A stretch of 64,000 nt of DNA from Metarhizobium sp964253915 (GTDB lineage Bacteria; Pseudomonadota; Alphaproteobacteria; Rhizobiales; Rhizobiaceae). Under the pieces are notes generated by a model. That model was not told where the DNA came from, did not search any database, and saw only the letters and a list, made by a program, of their open reading frames with translations. Where the stretch lies: the NCBI RefSeq assembly GCF_964253915.1, contig NZ_CAXUSG020000004.1:124001-188000 (forward strand), written 5' to 3'. Of the stretch, positions 1-8,145 are shown one piece after another (position 1 is the first letter of the stretch; each line of letters opens with the position of its first letter). The translations under genes and the position numbers were made by a program.

Positions 1-1
1 T

Positions 2-22
2 CTGGTCGAAGCCTACCGGTAA
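2..22 (+). CDS. Possible 3' end of an upstream gene (partial)
   Basis: An open frame from the window edge reads LVEAYR and stops with TAA at 20-22. Only six codons are visible, so the product cannot be identified. It is listed because the following 130 bases look intergenic. Confidence 0.3.
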   Translation: MVEAYR

Positions 23-62
23 GGGCGATCGCAGCCGGGGTGCCCGGCAGTTTATGCGCAGT

Positions 63-101
63 TGGAAGCGCTTTTGTCACAAGAGGCAAAAAGCGCTTCC
101 A
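63..101. promoter_or_regulatory. Paired LacI-like operator half-palindromes / large inverted repeat
   Basis: TGGAAGCGCTTTT (63-75) and AAAAAGCGCTTCCA (88-101) form a perfect 12-base inverted repeat, and each arm contains the palindrome AAGCGCTT. That core is typical of LacI-family operators. The pair lies 52-91 bases before the esterase start at 154. It could instead be a terminator hairpin for the gene ending at 22, although no T-run follows. Regulation by a LacI protein is inference; no LacI gene is in the window. Confidence 0.5.
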
Positions 102-153
102 CGGCGCTGTCCGTCGCCTTGCTTTGCCGGACGTTTCGCGAAACAAGTGCTCC

Positions 154-1119
154 ATGAGCATTCCGACGACACATCCCTTCGCCTTCGATCCCACCTATGG
201 CATGACGCTTGCCGACCTGCAGAGGATCGTTCCGCCGGAAGCGCCGGCGGGTTTCGATGATTTCTGGCAGCAGCGCTACCGGCGGGCGATCACCGTCGAT
301 CCAAAGCCGGAACTGAAGGCGAGCGACAGCAAGCATCCGGATTGGCAGGTGCTGGATATCGTCTACGCCTCGACGGACGATGTCAGGATCGGCGGCTGGC
401 TGTTGCTGCCGAAGGACGGGCCGGTGCGCCGGGGGCTCGTCGTCGGACATGGCTATGGTGGCCGCGACCAACCGGATTTCGACTTGCCGTTGACAGAGAC
501 GGCGATCCTCTTTCCGTGCTTTCGCGGCCTGTCGCGCAGCCCGCATCCGCCGATCTCTCAGGATGCGTTTTTCCATGTGCTGCACGATATCGACAAGCCG
601 GAACGTTACGTCATCGGCGGCTGCGTCGAAGACCTTTGGCTCGCCGTCTCGGCCCTGCTTGCCCTGTATCCGGGACTCGACGGCCATGTGGGCTACAGCG
701 GCATCAGTTTCGGCGGCGGCATCGGCGCGCTTGCCATACCGTTTGACCAGCGCATCCGGCGCGGCCAGCTGACCGTCCCGACCTTCGGCGACCGCAAGCG
801 CTGGCTCGCCCTGCCGACCACCGGCAGCGCCGCGGCGGTGCAGGCCTACCAGAAGCACCATGGAAGCGTCTTTGAGACGCTGCGTTTCTACGATGCGGCC
901 TGTGCGGCGCGGCGGATCACCGTGCCGATGCTGGCAGCCGTCGCTCTCTTCGATCCGGCAGTGGCCCCGCCCTGCCAGTTCGCCGTCGCCAACGCATTTC
1001 CGCAATCAAAATTTAATGAAATCTTCATCCTGGACGCCGGGCATTTCGACTATCCTGCGGCAGTGCAGCAAAATGCTGCGCTTCTCGACAGGCTCGGTCA
1101 TTTCTTCAAGGCGTTATGA
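154..1119 (+). CDS. Acetylxylan esterase-like alpha/beta hydrolase
   Basis: This 321-residue protein resembles the AXE1/cephalosporin-C deacetylase branch of alpha/beta hydrolases, which remove acetyl groups from sugars or small esters. It has the GHGYGGR oxyanion-type loop (98-104), a nucleophile elbow GISFG with Ser185, a likely acid Asp267 (FDPAVAPP) and His297 (DAGHFDYP). No signal peptide is seen, so it should be cytoplasmic. The ATG at 154 is preferred because residues encoded upstream of it look like non-coding sequence and would overlap the operator-like repeat. It overlaps the next esterase gene by four bases (ATGA), so the two are probably coupled. The substrate is not evident; deacetylation of imported oligosaccharides is a guess from family. 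Confidence 0.75.
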   Translation: MSIPTTHPFAFDPTYGMTLADLQRIVPPEAPAGFDDFWQQRYRRAITVDPKPELKASDSKHPDWQVLDIVYASTDDVRIGGWLLLPKDGPVRRGLVVGHGYGGRDQPDFDLPLTETAILFPCFRGLSRSPHPPISQDAFFHVLHDIDKPERYVIGGCVEDLWLAVSALLALYPGLDGHVGYSGISFGGGIGALAIPFDQRIRRGQLTVPTFGDRKRWLALPTTGSAAAVQAYQKHHGSVFETLRFYDAACAARRITVPMLAAVALFDPAVAPPCQFAVANAFPQSKFNEIFILDAGHFDYPAAVQQNAALLDRLGHFFKAL

Positions 1120-1844
1120 ATCGCGAATATTTTCGTTGGTACAGCCATCGTTTGCACCGGGACATGGAGTTGCTCGTGTTCGGTCACGCCGGCGCGAAGG
1201 TATTGATGTTCCCGACGAGAGACGGGCGTTTCTGGGAATACGAACAGCTTGGAATTGTCGCGAGCCTTGCGGACAAGCTGCGGGCCGGCCAGTTGCAGCT
1301 CTATTGCATCGAGGGACTGGCGAACGAGAGTTTTTACGGCCGCCACAGCCATCCGGCCGATCGCATCCGCCGCCATGCGGCGCTGGAAGACTACATCCTC
1401 CATGAAGTCCTGCCGTTGATGGCCGAGAAGAATGCGCATGACTGCACCATCGTCCAGGGTTGCAGCCTCGGGGCGTTCCAGGCGGCAAGCCTCGTCTTCC
1501 GCCACCCGCATCTGTTCCGCAAGCTCGTCGCCTTTTCCGGCCGCTACGACCTGACGATGAAGGTTGAAAGTTTTGGCGATCTGTTCGATGGTTATTACGA
1601 CGATACGGTCTATTACCATACGCCGGCGCATTTCCTGCCCGGTCTGCAATGCGAGCAGCGCCTCCGGCACCTGCGCCAGGTGGACATCGTCCTGACGATC
1701 GGCAATGGCGATCCGTTCCTCGACAACAATCATCATCTGAGCCGTATCCTGGCGGAAAAGCAGGTCGACCATCGTCTGCATCTCTGGGATGGCCGCGCCC
1801 ATCGCGGCAGCGCCTGGCGGCAGATGGCGCCGCTCTATATCTGA
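1116..1844 (+). CDS. Esterase-D/PHB-depolymerase-like hydrolase
   Basis: The 242-residue protein matches the short 'putative esterase' type of alpha/beta hydrolase. Visible features are the nucleophile motif GCSLGA with Ser117, preceded by a buried strand (HDCTIVQ), and a C-terminal DGRAHRGS segment supplying the probable catalytic His. No signal peptide or membrane segment is present. Its start overlaps the stop of the acetylxylan-esterase-like gene (ATGA), so they form one transcript. The pair probably hydrolyses related esters; the true substrate cannot be read from sequence. Confidence 0.7.
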   Translation: MNREYFRWYSHRLHRDMELLVFGHAGAKVLMFPTRDGRFWEYEQLGIVASLADKLRAGQLQLYCIEGLANESFYGRHSHPADRIRRHAALEDYILHEVLPLMAEKNAHDCTIVQGCSLGAFQAASLVFRHPHLFRKLVAFSGRYDLTMKVESFGDLFDGYYDDTVYYHTPAHFLPGLQCEQRLRHLRQVDIVLTIGNGDPFLDNNHHLSRILAEKQVDHRLHLWDGRAHRGSAWRQMAPLYI

Positions 1845-1973
1845 GCGCTGTTTTGGGGCGACGACGGGTCGCGGAGGAAAAACGTGCTCCTTGGCTTGCG
1901 GCGCGCCAGCACCTGCACGATAGTGCCGCCCGAAATCAGAAGCCGAGGATATTCGGCCAAACGGGAGTGTACG

Positions 1974-3401
1974 ATGAATCATCACCAGAAATTCTTCATC
2001 AATGGCGAGTGGGTCGACCCGGTGATCCCGGCAACGCTCGACGTGATCAATCCGGCGACCGAAGAAGCCTATACGCAGATTTCCGTCGGCTCGAAGGGTG
2101 ATGTCGACAAGGCCGTCGCTGCGGCAAAAGCCGCCTTCGAGACGTTTTCCCGCACGACGCAGGCCGAGCGGCTGGCGCTGCTGAAGCGTATCCTCGAGGT
2201 CTATAACGAGCGTTTCGAAGACATCGCCCAGGCCGTTTCCGACGAAATGGGCGCACCGCTGTCCTTCGCCCGTGATGCCCAGGCCTGGGCCGGCCGCGCC
2301 CACATGGAATCGACCATCGAGGCGTTGGAAAACTACGAGTTCAGCCACCAGCGCGGCAAGACCATGGTGGTCAAGGAGCCGATCGGCGTCTGCGCGCTGA
2401 TCACGCCGTGGAACTGGCCGCTCAACCAGATCGTCTGCAAGGTCGCGCCCGCCATTGCAGCCGGCTGCACGGTCGTGCTCAAGCCGTCGGAAATCGCCCC
2501 GATCAGCGGCATCGTCTTCGCCGAGGTCATGGAAGCCGCCGGCGTGCCGAAGGGCGTCTTCAACCTCGTCAACGGCACCGGCCCGGATGTCGGCCAGGTG
2601 ATGTCCGGCCATCCCGACGTCGACATGGTCTCCTTCACCGGCTCGACCCGCGCCGGCATCATCGTCGCCAAGACGGCGGCCGATACGGTCAAGCGCGTGG
2701 CGCAGGAACTCGGCGGCAAGTCGGCCAACATCATCCTGCCGGACGCCGATCTCGAAACGGCGGTCACCAAGGGCGTCGAAGGCTGCTTTGGCAATACCGG
2801 GCAGTCCTGCGATGCGCCGACGCGCATGCTGGTGCCGGCTGATCGCCACGACGAAGCGCTCGAAATCGCCAAAAAGGCAGCCGTACCCTTCAAGGTCGGC
2901 GATCCGAAGTCGGAAGACACCGTGCTCGGCCCGGTCGTCAGCCAGTTGCAGTTCGACAAGGTGCAGCGCCTGATCGAAAGCGGCATCAAGGAAGGCGCCA
3001 CCGTCGTTGCCGGCGGTCTCGGCCGGCCGGAAGGCCTGAACCGCGGTTATTACATCCGCCCGACTGTCTTCGGCCATGTCACGCCTGACATGACCATCGC
3101 CCGCGAGGAAATCTTCGGGCCGGTGCTGTCGATCATCTCCTATAAGGACGAAGAGGATGCCATCCGCATCGCCAACGACACGGTGTATGGCCTTGCCGCC
3201 TACATCCAGTCTGGGGATATCGCGCACGCCCGCAAGGTCGCCTCGCGCATGCGCGCCGGTTCGGTTTACCTGAACTATCCGGATTGGGACACCAACTCCT
3301 CCTTCGGCGGTTACAAGCAGTCGGGCAACGGCCGTGAATACGCTGATTTCGGCATCCACGACTTCCTCGAAATCAAGAGTGTCGTCGGTTACGAGTCGTA
3401 A
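1974..3401 (+). CDS. NAD(P)-dependent aldehyde dehydrogenase
   Basis: A full-length (475 aa) ALDH-superfamily enzyme that oxidises an aldehyde to a carboxylate. Catalytic Cys279 is in GQSCDAP, the general base Glu245 in QELGGKS, and the oxyanion Asn147 in ITPWNWP. The ATG at 1974 is chosen because the typical N-terminus (KFFINGEWVDP) begins there; codons upstream are not family-like. It follows the two esterases by 129 bases and is closed by a strong hairpin, so it may be the last gene of that transcript. The active-site sequence SCDAPTR is less common than the usual QxCxAxxR, so substrate assignment is open. Confidence 0.85.
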   Translation: MNHHQKFFINGEWVDPVIPATLDVINPATEEAYTQISVGSKGDVDKAVAAAKAAFETFSRTTQAERLALLKRILEVYNERFEDIAQAVSDEMGAPLSFARDAQAWAGRAHMESTIEALENYEFSHQRGKTMVVKEPIGVCALITPWNWPLNQIVCKVAPAIAAGCTVVLKPSEIAPISGIVFAEVMEAAGVPKGVFNLVNGTGPDVGQVMSGHPDVDMVSFTGSTRAGIIVAKTAADTVKRVAQELGGKSANIILPDADLETAVTKGVEGCFGNTGQSCDAPTRMLVPADRHDEALEIAKKAAVPFKVGDPKSEDTVLGPVVSQLQFDKVQRLIESGIKEGATVVAGGLGRPEGLNRGYYIRPTVFGHVTPDMTIAREEIFGPVLSIISYKDEEDAIRIANDTVYGLAAYIQSGDIAHARKVASRMRAGSVYLNYPDWDTNSSFGGYKQSGNGREYADFGIHDFLEIKSVVGYES

Positions 3402-3413
3402 TCGTAGCCAATC

Positions 3414-3441
3414 GGTGGCGCCGGCTTCGGCCGGCGCCACC
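3414..3441 (+). terminator. Strong hairpin after aldehyde dehydrogenase
   Basis: A perfect 11-bp stem (GGTGGCGCCGG / CCGGCGCCACC) with a six-base CTTCGG loop starts 13 bases after the stop codon, followed by a pyrimidine-rich stretch rather than a pure T-run. It probably ends the esterase-ALDH transcript. Confidence 0.6.
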
Positions 3442-3515
3442 TGCTCCTCTTTCCGATTTGCTGCAACTTCCGGGTTGCACTATGATCCTCATGTTTCACC
3501 GTGGAGGGACGGGAC

Positions 3516-3848
3516 ATGAAGCTGATCGTCGGATATTTCACCGCCAAGCCAGGCAGGCGCAATGATTTTCTGGCTGCGGTCGCCGAGCACGCGCGGCTCA
3601 GCCGCGAGGAGCCGGGTTGCCTCTATTTCGATCTCGTGGCCGTGCCAGACCATCCGGACCGGATGCTGCTGGCCGAGGCTTTCGTCAGCGACGAGGCGCA
3701 CCGGATTCATGAAGATACCGATCATATGCGCGCCGTCTGGAAGGTGATGCCGGAACTGCTGGTGCACGCCTCGCTCGACATCGCCATTTCCGACGACATC
3801 CAGCATATCGAGGACGATTTCAGCACGCCGCCCGGCCCGAGCCACTGA
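3516..3848 (+). CDS. Antibiotic-biosynthesis-monooxygenase (ABM) domain protein
   Basis: A 110-residue single-domain ABM/ferredoxin-like protein (KLIVGYFTAKPGRRNDFLAA at the N-terminus; EEPGCLYFDL near residue 35). Members are often small cofactor-free oxygenases or act in quinone or quorum-signal chemistry, but many are uncharacterised. The ATG at 3516 follows a GGAGGGAC ribosome site by five bases; an in-frame GTG at 3501 has no such site. It stands between two hairpins and is probably monocistronic. Confidence 0.65.
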   Translation: MKLIVGYFTAKPGRRNDFLAAVAEHARLSREEPGCLYFDLVAVPDHPDRMLLAEAFVSDEAHRIHEDTDHMRAVWKVMPELLVHASLDIAISDDIQHIEDDFSTPPGPSH

Positions 3849-3892
3849 CGCCTAAGCGTTGCTGCAAAAGCCACACCCGAACGCAATTCATC

Positions 3893-3917
3893 CGGCAAGC
3901 CCGTCGACGGCTTGCCG
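3893..3917. terminator. Hairpin between ABM gene and EamA transporter
   Basis: A perfect 9-7-9 inverted repeat (CGGCAAGCC / GGCTTGCCG) lies 44 bases after the ABM stop codon. No T-run follows, so it may be a factor-dependent terminator or an mRNA 3'-end structure. Confidence 0.4.
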
Positions 3918-3972
3918 CAACCGTGCGGTGCGGCTAACACGTTCAAGCCTCAAATAATTCGAAAGCCTTATC

Positions 3973-4866
3973 ATGACGCTGACCGAGCAGAAGCAATATC
4001 GCCTGGGCTTGACCTATGTGGCGTTGTCGGCGCTTGCCTGGTCGTCGTCCGGGCTGTTCATGCGGGCGATCAATGCCGACCTGATGACCATCGTCGCCAC
4101 CCGCGGCATCGTCTCCGGCCTCGCCACCTTTCTGTTCTTCATCTATCTTGAGCGCAGCCGGGCGTGGTCCATCCTGCGGGCCATCCGCTGGCCGACCATT
4201 GCCGCCACGGTGTTTTCCGCCGCCAGCATGATTTCCGGCCTCGGTTCGATCTATTACACCTCGGTGGCCGATGCGATGGTCATCTATGCGACCGTGCCCT
4301 TCGTCACCGCCGGTGTCGCCTATCTCTATATCGGCGAAAAACCGAGCCGTTCAACGCTGATCGCCGCCTCCGTTGCCATGGGCGGCGTGCTCGTCATGCT
4401 GATGGACGAGGGCGGCGGCGGCAGTATGCTCGGCAAGGGGCTGGCGCTGATCATGACGCTGACGGTTGCGGCACTCGCCACCATCATGCGCAAGCACCGC
4501 GACGTGCACATGCTGCCGGCGATGTTTTCCTCCGCCTGGCTTTGCTCGCTCTGCACCATCTGGTTCGCCACGCCACTCGGTCTCAGCGGCCATGATATCG
4601 GCCTGGTCGTGCTGTTTGCCGTGGTGCAGAACTCCCTCGGCCTCATCCTCTATACTTTCGGTTCCCGCTGGATTCCCGCTGCCGATGCCAGCCTGCTGAC
4701 GGCGCTCGAAGTGCCGCTGACACCGCTCTGGGTCTGGATTTTCATGGACGAAGTGCCGTCGCGCGCAACGATGATCGGCGGGCCGATCGTGCTGCTTGCA
4801 CTCTTCGGCCACATCTTCGCGGAGATCCGCCGGAACAAGTCGACGGAGGTGGCGGTTCACGCCTGA
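3973..4866 (+). CDS. EamA/DMT-family transporter (putative exporter)
   Basis: The 297-residue protein has the drug/metabolite transporter layout of two EamA repeats with about ten hydrophobic segments; the second repeat starts near residue 155. The N-terminus reads LTYVALSALAWSSSGLFMRA, typical of the family. Such proteins export amino acids, nucleosides or metabolites across the inner membrane. No partner gene overlaps it. Substrate unknown; proximity to the amine/amino-acid genes downstream suggests but does not prove a nitrogen compound. Confidence 0.75.
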   Translation: MTLTEQKQYRLGLTYVALSALAWSSSGLFMRAINADLMTIVATRGIVSGLATFLFFIYLERSRAWSILRAIRWPTIAATVFSAASMISGLGSIYYTSVADAMVIYATVPFVTAGVAYLYIGEKPSRSTLIAASVAMGGVLVMLMDEGGGGSMLGKGLALIMTLTVAALATIMRKHRDVHMLPAMFSSAWLCSLCTIWFATPLGLSGHDIGLVVLFAVVQNSLGLILYTFGSRWIPAADASLLTALEVPLTPLWVWIFMDEVPSRATMIGGPIVLLALFGHIFAEIRRNKSTEVAVHA

Positions 4867-4878
4867 GGCGAGCGAATA

Positions 4879-4900
4879 TTTTCAGTCATATGGCTGAAAA
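4879..4900. promoter_or_regulatory. Inverted repeat before RpiR regulator
   Basis: TTTTCAG-N8-CTGAAAA lies between the EamA stop and the RpiR-family gene, just upstream of a TTGACT (4910-4915) that could be a -35 box. It may be the autoregulatory operator of the RpiR protein or a terminator for EamA; the sequence does not decide. Confidence 0.35.
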
Positions 4901-4958
4901 ATTTTCCGTTTGACTAAATTTTTTCAATGCGTCACTTCTTCTGCAGCAACAGGGGAGC

Positions 4959-5828
4959 GTGACCGGCGTGGCATTGACCATCCGCGAACTGATACAGCAG
5001 GCGACGGACAATCTGACCGCCAGCGAACGCAAGATCGCCGGTGCGATCCTTGCGGATTATCCGTTCACCGCGCTGCAGACCATCCAGGATCTGGCGGCCA
5101 AGACCGGCGTCAGCGCGCCGTCGATCACCCGTTTCGTCGCCAAGCTCGGCTGCGGCGGTTTCCAGGATTTCCAGCGTCAGCTGATCGCCGAACTGAAAGA
5201 GGGCAAGCGTTCGCCGCTCGACCTCAAGTCCAGCCAGGTTCCCGTCGGCCACTCGCAGTTCCTGGGGGACTATGCCGCCCGGCTGTCCCTGGTGATAGCC
5301 GACATGGCCGAGACGGTGTCGCAGGAGCAGTTCGATGCCGTGGCGGCATTGCTGTCCGATCCAACGCGGCAGGTTTTCCTGCTCGGTGGGCGCGTCAGCG
5401 ATAGTCTTGCCGGCTATCTTTCCATCCATCTCCGGCAGATCCGCGCCCGCGTCCAGCACATCCCCGCCAATCCGCAAATCTGGCCGGACGCGATGCTGCA
5501 GATGCGCAAGAAAGACGTGGTGGTGCTGTTCGATTTCCGGCGCTACCAGCCCGATCTTGCCGAACTGGCACATCGCATCGCAACGCATGCGCAGGCGACG
5601 ATCATCCTCATCACCGACCGCTGGCTCTCGCCGATTGCCCGCGACAGCAGCCATGTCATCGCCCTGCCGATCGATTCGGGCACGGCGTGGGACACGGTGG
5701 TGGCGGCGATCGCCTTCCTGGAAGCGCTGATCGTAAAAGTTTCGGAAGCGGATTGGGAGGCGACGCAAAAACGCCTCCGCCAGTGGGACGGCCTACGCCT
5801 CGACCGGCCGGCCGAAGATGATATTTAA
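4959..5828 (+). CDS. MurR/RpiR-family transcriptional regulator
   Basis: A 289-residue RpiR-type regulator: N-terminal helix-turn-helix (about 10-85; ASERKIAGAILADYPFTAL, then TGVSAPSITRFVAKLGCGGF) and a C-terminal SIS sugar-phosphate-like domain (about 125-265). The start is uncertain: GTG at 4959 lies one base after AGGGGAG, whereas GTG at 4968 has better spacing. It ends 15 bases before the glutamine-synthetase-like gene and probably controls it. SIS domains often bind phosphosugars, but many rhizobial members regulate nitrogen-compound catabolism. Confidence 0.8.
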   Translation: MTGVALTIRELIQQATDNLTASERKIAGAILADYPFTALQTIQDLAAKTGVSAPSITRFVAKLGCGGFQDFQRQLIAELKEGKRSPLDLKSSQVPVGHSQFLGDYAARLSLVIADMAETVSQEQFDAVAALLSDPTRQVFLLGGRVSDSLAGYLSIHLRQIRARVQHIPANPQIWPDAMLQMRKKDVVVLFDFRRYQPDLAELAHRIATHAQATIILITDRWLSPIARDSSHVIALPIDSGTAWDTVVAAIAFLEALIVKVSEADWEATQKRLRQWDGLRLDRPAEDDI

Positions 5829-5843
5829 AAAGGGGAATTTTCG

Positions 5844-7160
5844 ATGCACCGTGAAGAACTGATGGTGGCCTGCACCAACGACCTGGCCGGAAAGACGCGC
5901 GGCAAGGCGTTTCCCGCCTCCCAGCTGGAAAAGCGCCAGCATCGCGGTGTCGGCTGGACGCCCACCAATGTCCAGATCACCTGCTTCGACTCGATTTCCG
6001 ACAGCCCCTTCGGTTCATTGGGTGATCTCGTGCTCATCCCCGATCCGGCCACCAGGGTGGCGATTGCCACCGAAGGAGAGGGTGCGCCGCCGGAACAGTT
6101 CGTTCTCGGCAACATCCGCTATACCGATGGCCGGCCGTGGGAATTCTGCACCCGGTCGCTGCTGGAGGCAGCGCTCGACCGCCTGAAGCGGGTTACCGGG
6201 CTGACGCTGCTCGGCGCCTTCGAGCACGAATTCCAGTTCGGCGGGCCGGTGATGGCGCCGGGCAATTCCTTTTCTCTCGCCGGTTTCCGTGTACGGCGGG
6301 CATTCGGCGAGGCACTGATCGCGGCGATGCGTGCCGCCGGAATAAACCCCGACACCTTCATGAAGGAACATGGTGCCGATCAGTACGAAGTGACGATCGG
6401 TCCGAAGGCCGGCATTCGTTTCGCCGACGAGGCCGTCATTTTGCGCGAAGTGGTGCGCAGCACGGCGCTCGCCCACAACGAAACGGTGACGTTCACGCCG
6501 ATCCGGGATCCGGCCGGTGTCGGCAATGGCGTGCATATCCACATGAGTTTCCTGGATAGCGACGGCAAGCCGGCGACCTGGGACCCGGCCGGCAAGCACG
6601 AATTGTCGCCGGTCGCCGGCCAGTTCGTGGCCGGCGTGCTGAAATATCTCGATGCGATCACGGCGATTACGGCGCCGAGCGTCGTTTCCTACCTGCGGCT
6701 GACGCCGCATCGCTGGAGTGCCGCCTTCAACAATCTCGGTTTCCGCGACCGCGAGGCCTCGGTGCGCATCTGCCCGGTCTCCGATCTCTCCGATATCGCC
6801 AAGGCGTCGCAGTTCAACTTCGAATTCCGTGCCGCCGATGCCAGCGCCAGCCCCTATCTGCAGCTTGCCGCCATCGTCCATGCCGGTGTGCAGGGTATCG
6901 AGGAGGGGCTGCAGGTACCGGAAGCGACGCAGGAGGACTTGTCGCTGCTCGATACGGCCGCTCTGACCGAACGCGGCTACAAGCGCCTGCCGACGACGCT
7001 TGAAGAGGCGCTGAAGCGGTTCGGGGCAAACGACACCGTTACCGGCTGGTTCCCAGAGGGGTTTGCCGACGTCTACGTCAAGCACAAGCTGGGCGAGATC
7101 GATCATCTCAAGGGCCGCGAGTTGAAAGATGTCTGCGCCGCCTACGAAGAGGTCTATTGA
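5844..7160 (+). CDS. Glutamine synthetase-like gamma-glutamyl ligase
   Basis: The 438-residue protein belongs to the glutamine synthetase superfamily, which couples glutamate to ammonia or an amine using ATP. Visible elements are the metal-binding EHEFQF (about 126-131), the ATP/His motif NGVHIHMSF and RWSAAFNNLGFRDREASVRI, which carries the substrate-binding arginines. It is shorter than type I GlnA and lacks its adenylylation-loop sequence, as in PuuA/GlnT/GlnA3-like amine ligases. A strong AAGGGGA ribosome site is seven bases from the ATG. With an aminotransferase and a cupin regulator nearby, a gamma-glutamyl-amine pathway is the best inference. Confidence 0.75.
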   Translation: MHREELMVACTNDLAGKTRGKAFPASQLEKRQHRGVGWTPTNVQITCFDSISDSPFGSLGDLVLIPDPATRVAIATEGEGAPPEQFVLGNIRYTDGRPWEFCTRSLLEAALDRLKRVTGLTLLGAFEHEFQFGGPVMAPGNSFSLAGFRVRRAFGEALIAAMRAAGINPDTFMKEHGADQYEVTIGPKAGIRFADEAVILREVVRSTALAHNETVTFTPIRDPAGVGNGVHIHMSFLDSDGKPATWDPAGKHELSPVAGQFVAGVLKYLDAITAITAPSVVSYLRLTPHRWSAAFNNLGFRDREASVRICPVSDLSDIAKASQFNFEFRAADASASPYLQLAAIVHAGVQGIEEGLQVPEATQEDLSLLDTAALTERGYKRLPTTLEEALKRFGANDTVTGWFPEGFADVYVKHKLGEIDHLKGRELKDVCAAYEEVY

Positions 7161-7175
7161 CCGCCGCGCCGCCGG

Positions 7176-8000
7176 TCAGAAGGTCGGCGGCGTGTTGATC
7201 CACAGGAGCACGGTTTCGCCGTCATGGCGGTTGCGCCAGGAGTGCTGCCGCTGGCTGGCGAAATAGAGGGAATCGCCGGGGCCGAGATCGAAGAACTGGT
7301 CGCCATCGAGCACCATCTCGATCCGCCCCGACAGAACATGGACGAATTCTTCGCCCTCATGCTTGTAGGCGCCGTCGCTGGAGGCGCCGGGGGCGAGCAC
7401 GAAGCGATGGCAATCCATCATCAGCTGGCCTTCGGCCAGGAGCTGCACCGTGACCCCCGGCGACGTCGCCGGCCAGGCGCGCCACTCGCCGCTGCGCACC
7501 ACCTCGCGGGCCTCGTGGCTTTCTTCGCCGGAAAGGCGGGAGACGGTGGTGCCGTAATATTCGGCGAGATCGTGCAGCACCTTGAAGGTGACGCCCTGGG
7601 AGGTCCGCTCCAGCGTCGAGAGGATGGAGGGCGCGATGCCGACTTCGCCGGCGACGTCGTCCAGCGTCTTGCCGAGGCCGTGGCGCAAGCTGCGCAGCTT
7701 GCGGCCGAGATCGTGCTGCGGCGTGTCAGTGTCGGTTACGCCGTTGTCGGATTTCGCCGGCGGATCCTCCGCCTCCAAGGCTTCACGGATGGCGGCGGGG
7801 TTGAGGCCGCGTTCGCTGCGCAGCCAGGAAATCCGCTTCAGGCGGGCGACGTCGTCGGCGCTGTATTGCCGGTGGCCGGTTTCGGAGCGGTCGGGCACGA
7901 CGAGACCCTGGCTTTCCCAGAGCCGCAGCGTCGAGGCAGAAACGCCCGCCAGCCGTGCGGCTTCCGCCACCTTGTAGCGCACACTCTGCATGCTTCTCAT
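7176..8000 (-). CDS. MerR-XRE-cupin fusion transcriptional regulator
   Basis: This 274-residue protein combines three domains: a MerR-type winged helix (6-75; RYKVAEAARLAGVSASTLRL), an XRE-type helix-turn-helix (about 98-156; LGRKLRSLRHGLGKTLDDVA) and a C-terminal cupin (about 195-270; HEGEEFVHVLSGRIEMVLDG). XRE-cupin regulators such as PuuR sense small metabolites; an added MerR DNA-binding domain is unusual. The ATG at 8000 is preferred because a GAAAGG site precedes it and the MerR domain begins at once. It is convergent with the glutamine-synthetase-like gene and lies downstream of the aminotransferase on the same strand, so it probably controls one or both. Confidence 0.8.
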   Translation of the reverse strand: MRSMQSVRYKVAEAARLAGVSASTLRLWESQGLVVPDRSETGHRQYSADDVARLKRISWLRSERGLNPAAIREALEAEDPPAKSDNGVTDTDTPQHDLGRKLRSLRHGLGKTLDDVAGEVGIAPSILSTLERTSQGVTFKVLHDLAEYYGTTVSRLSGEESHEAREVVRSGEWRAWPATSPGVTVQLLAEGQLMMDCHRFVLAPGASSDGAYKHEGEEFVHVLSGRIEMVLDGDQFFDLGPGDSLYFASQRQHSWRNRHDGETVLLWINTPPTF

Positions 8001-8145
8001 CCGCAACCTTTCGCACCGCGTCAAAATCCTGCTTAACACAGGTTTTGCCGGAAACGGAATTGTGTTGGCGAAACGATCGGGATTTGGCTGGCTGCGATGC
8101 GGGGCGCGGACCGGGTATCTCTCCCGATCCGCATTCTTTCGGGTG

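Noticed and set aside
1098..3440. Long minus-strand open frame of 780 codons opposite the esterase/ALDH genes
   Set aside because: It mirrors well-supported plus-strand genes, has no recognisable domain and is typical of high-GC antisense shadows. Similar long frames elsewhere (for example opposite 12026-13588, 37130-38644 and 53400-54998) were rejected for the same reason.
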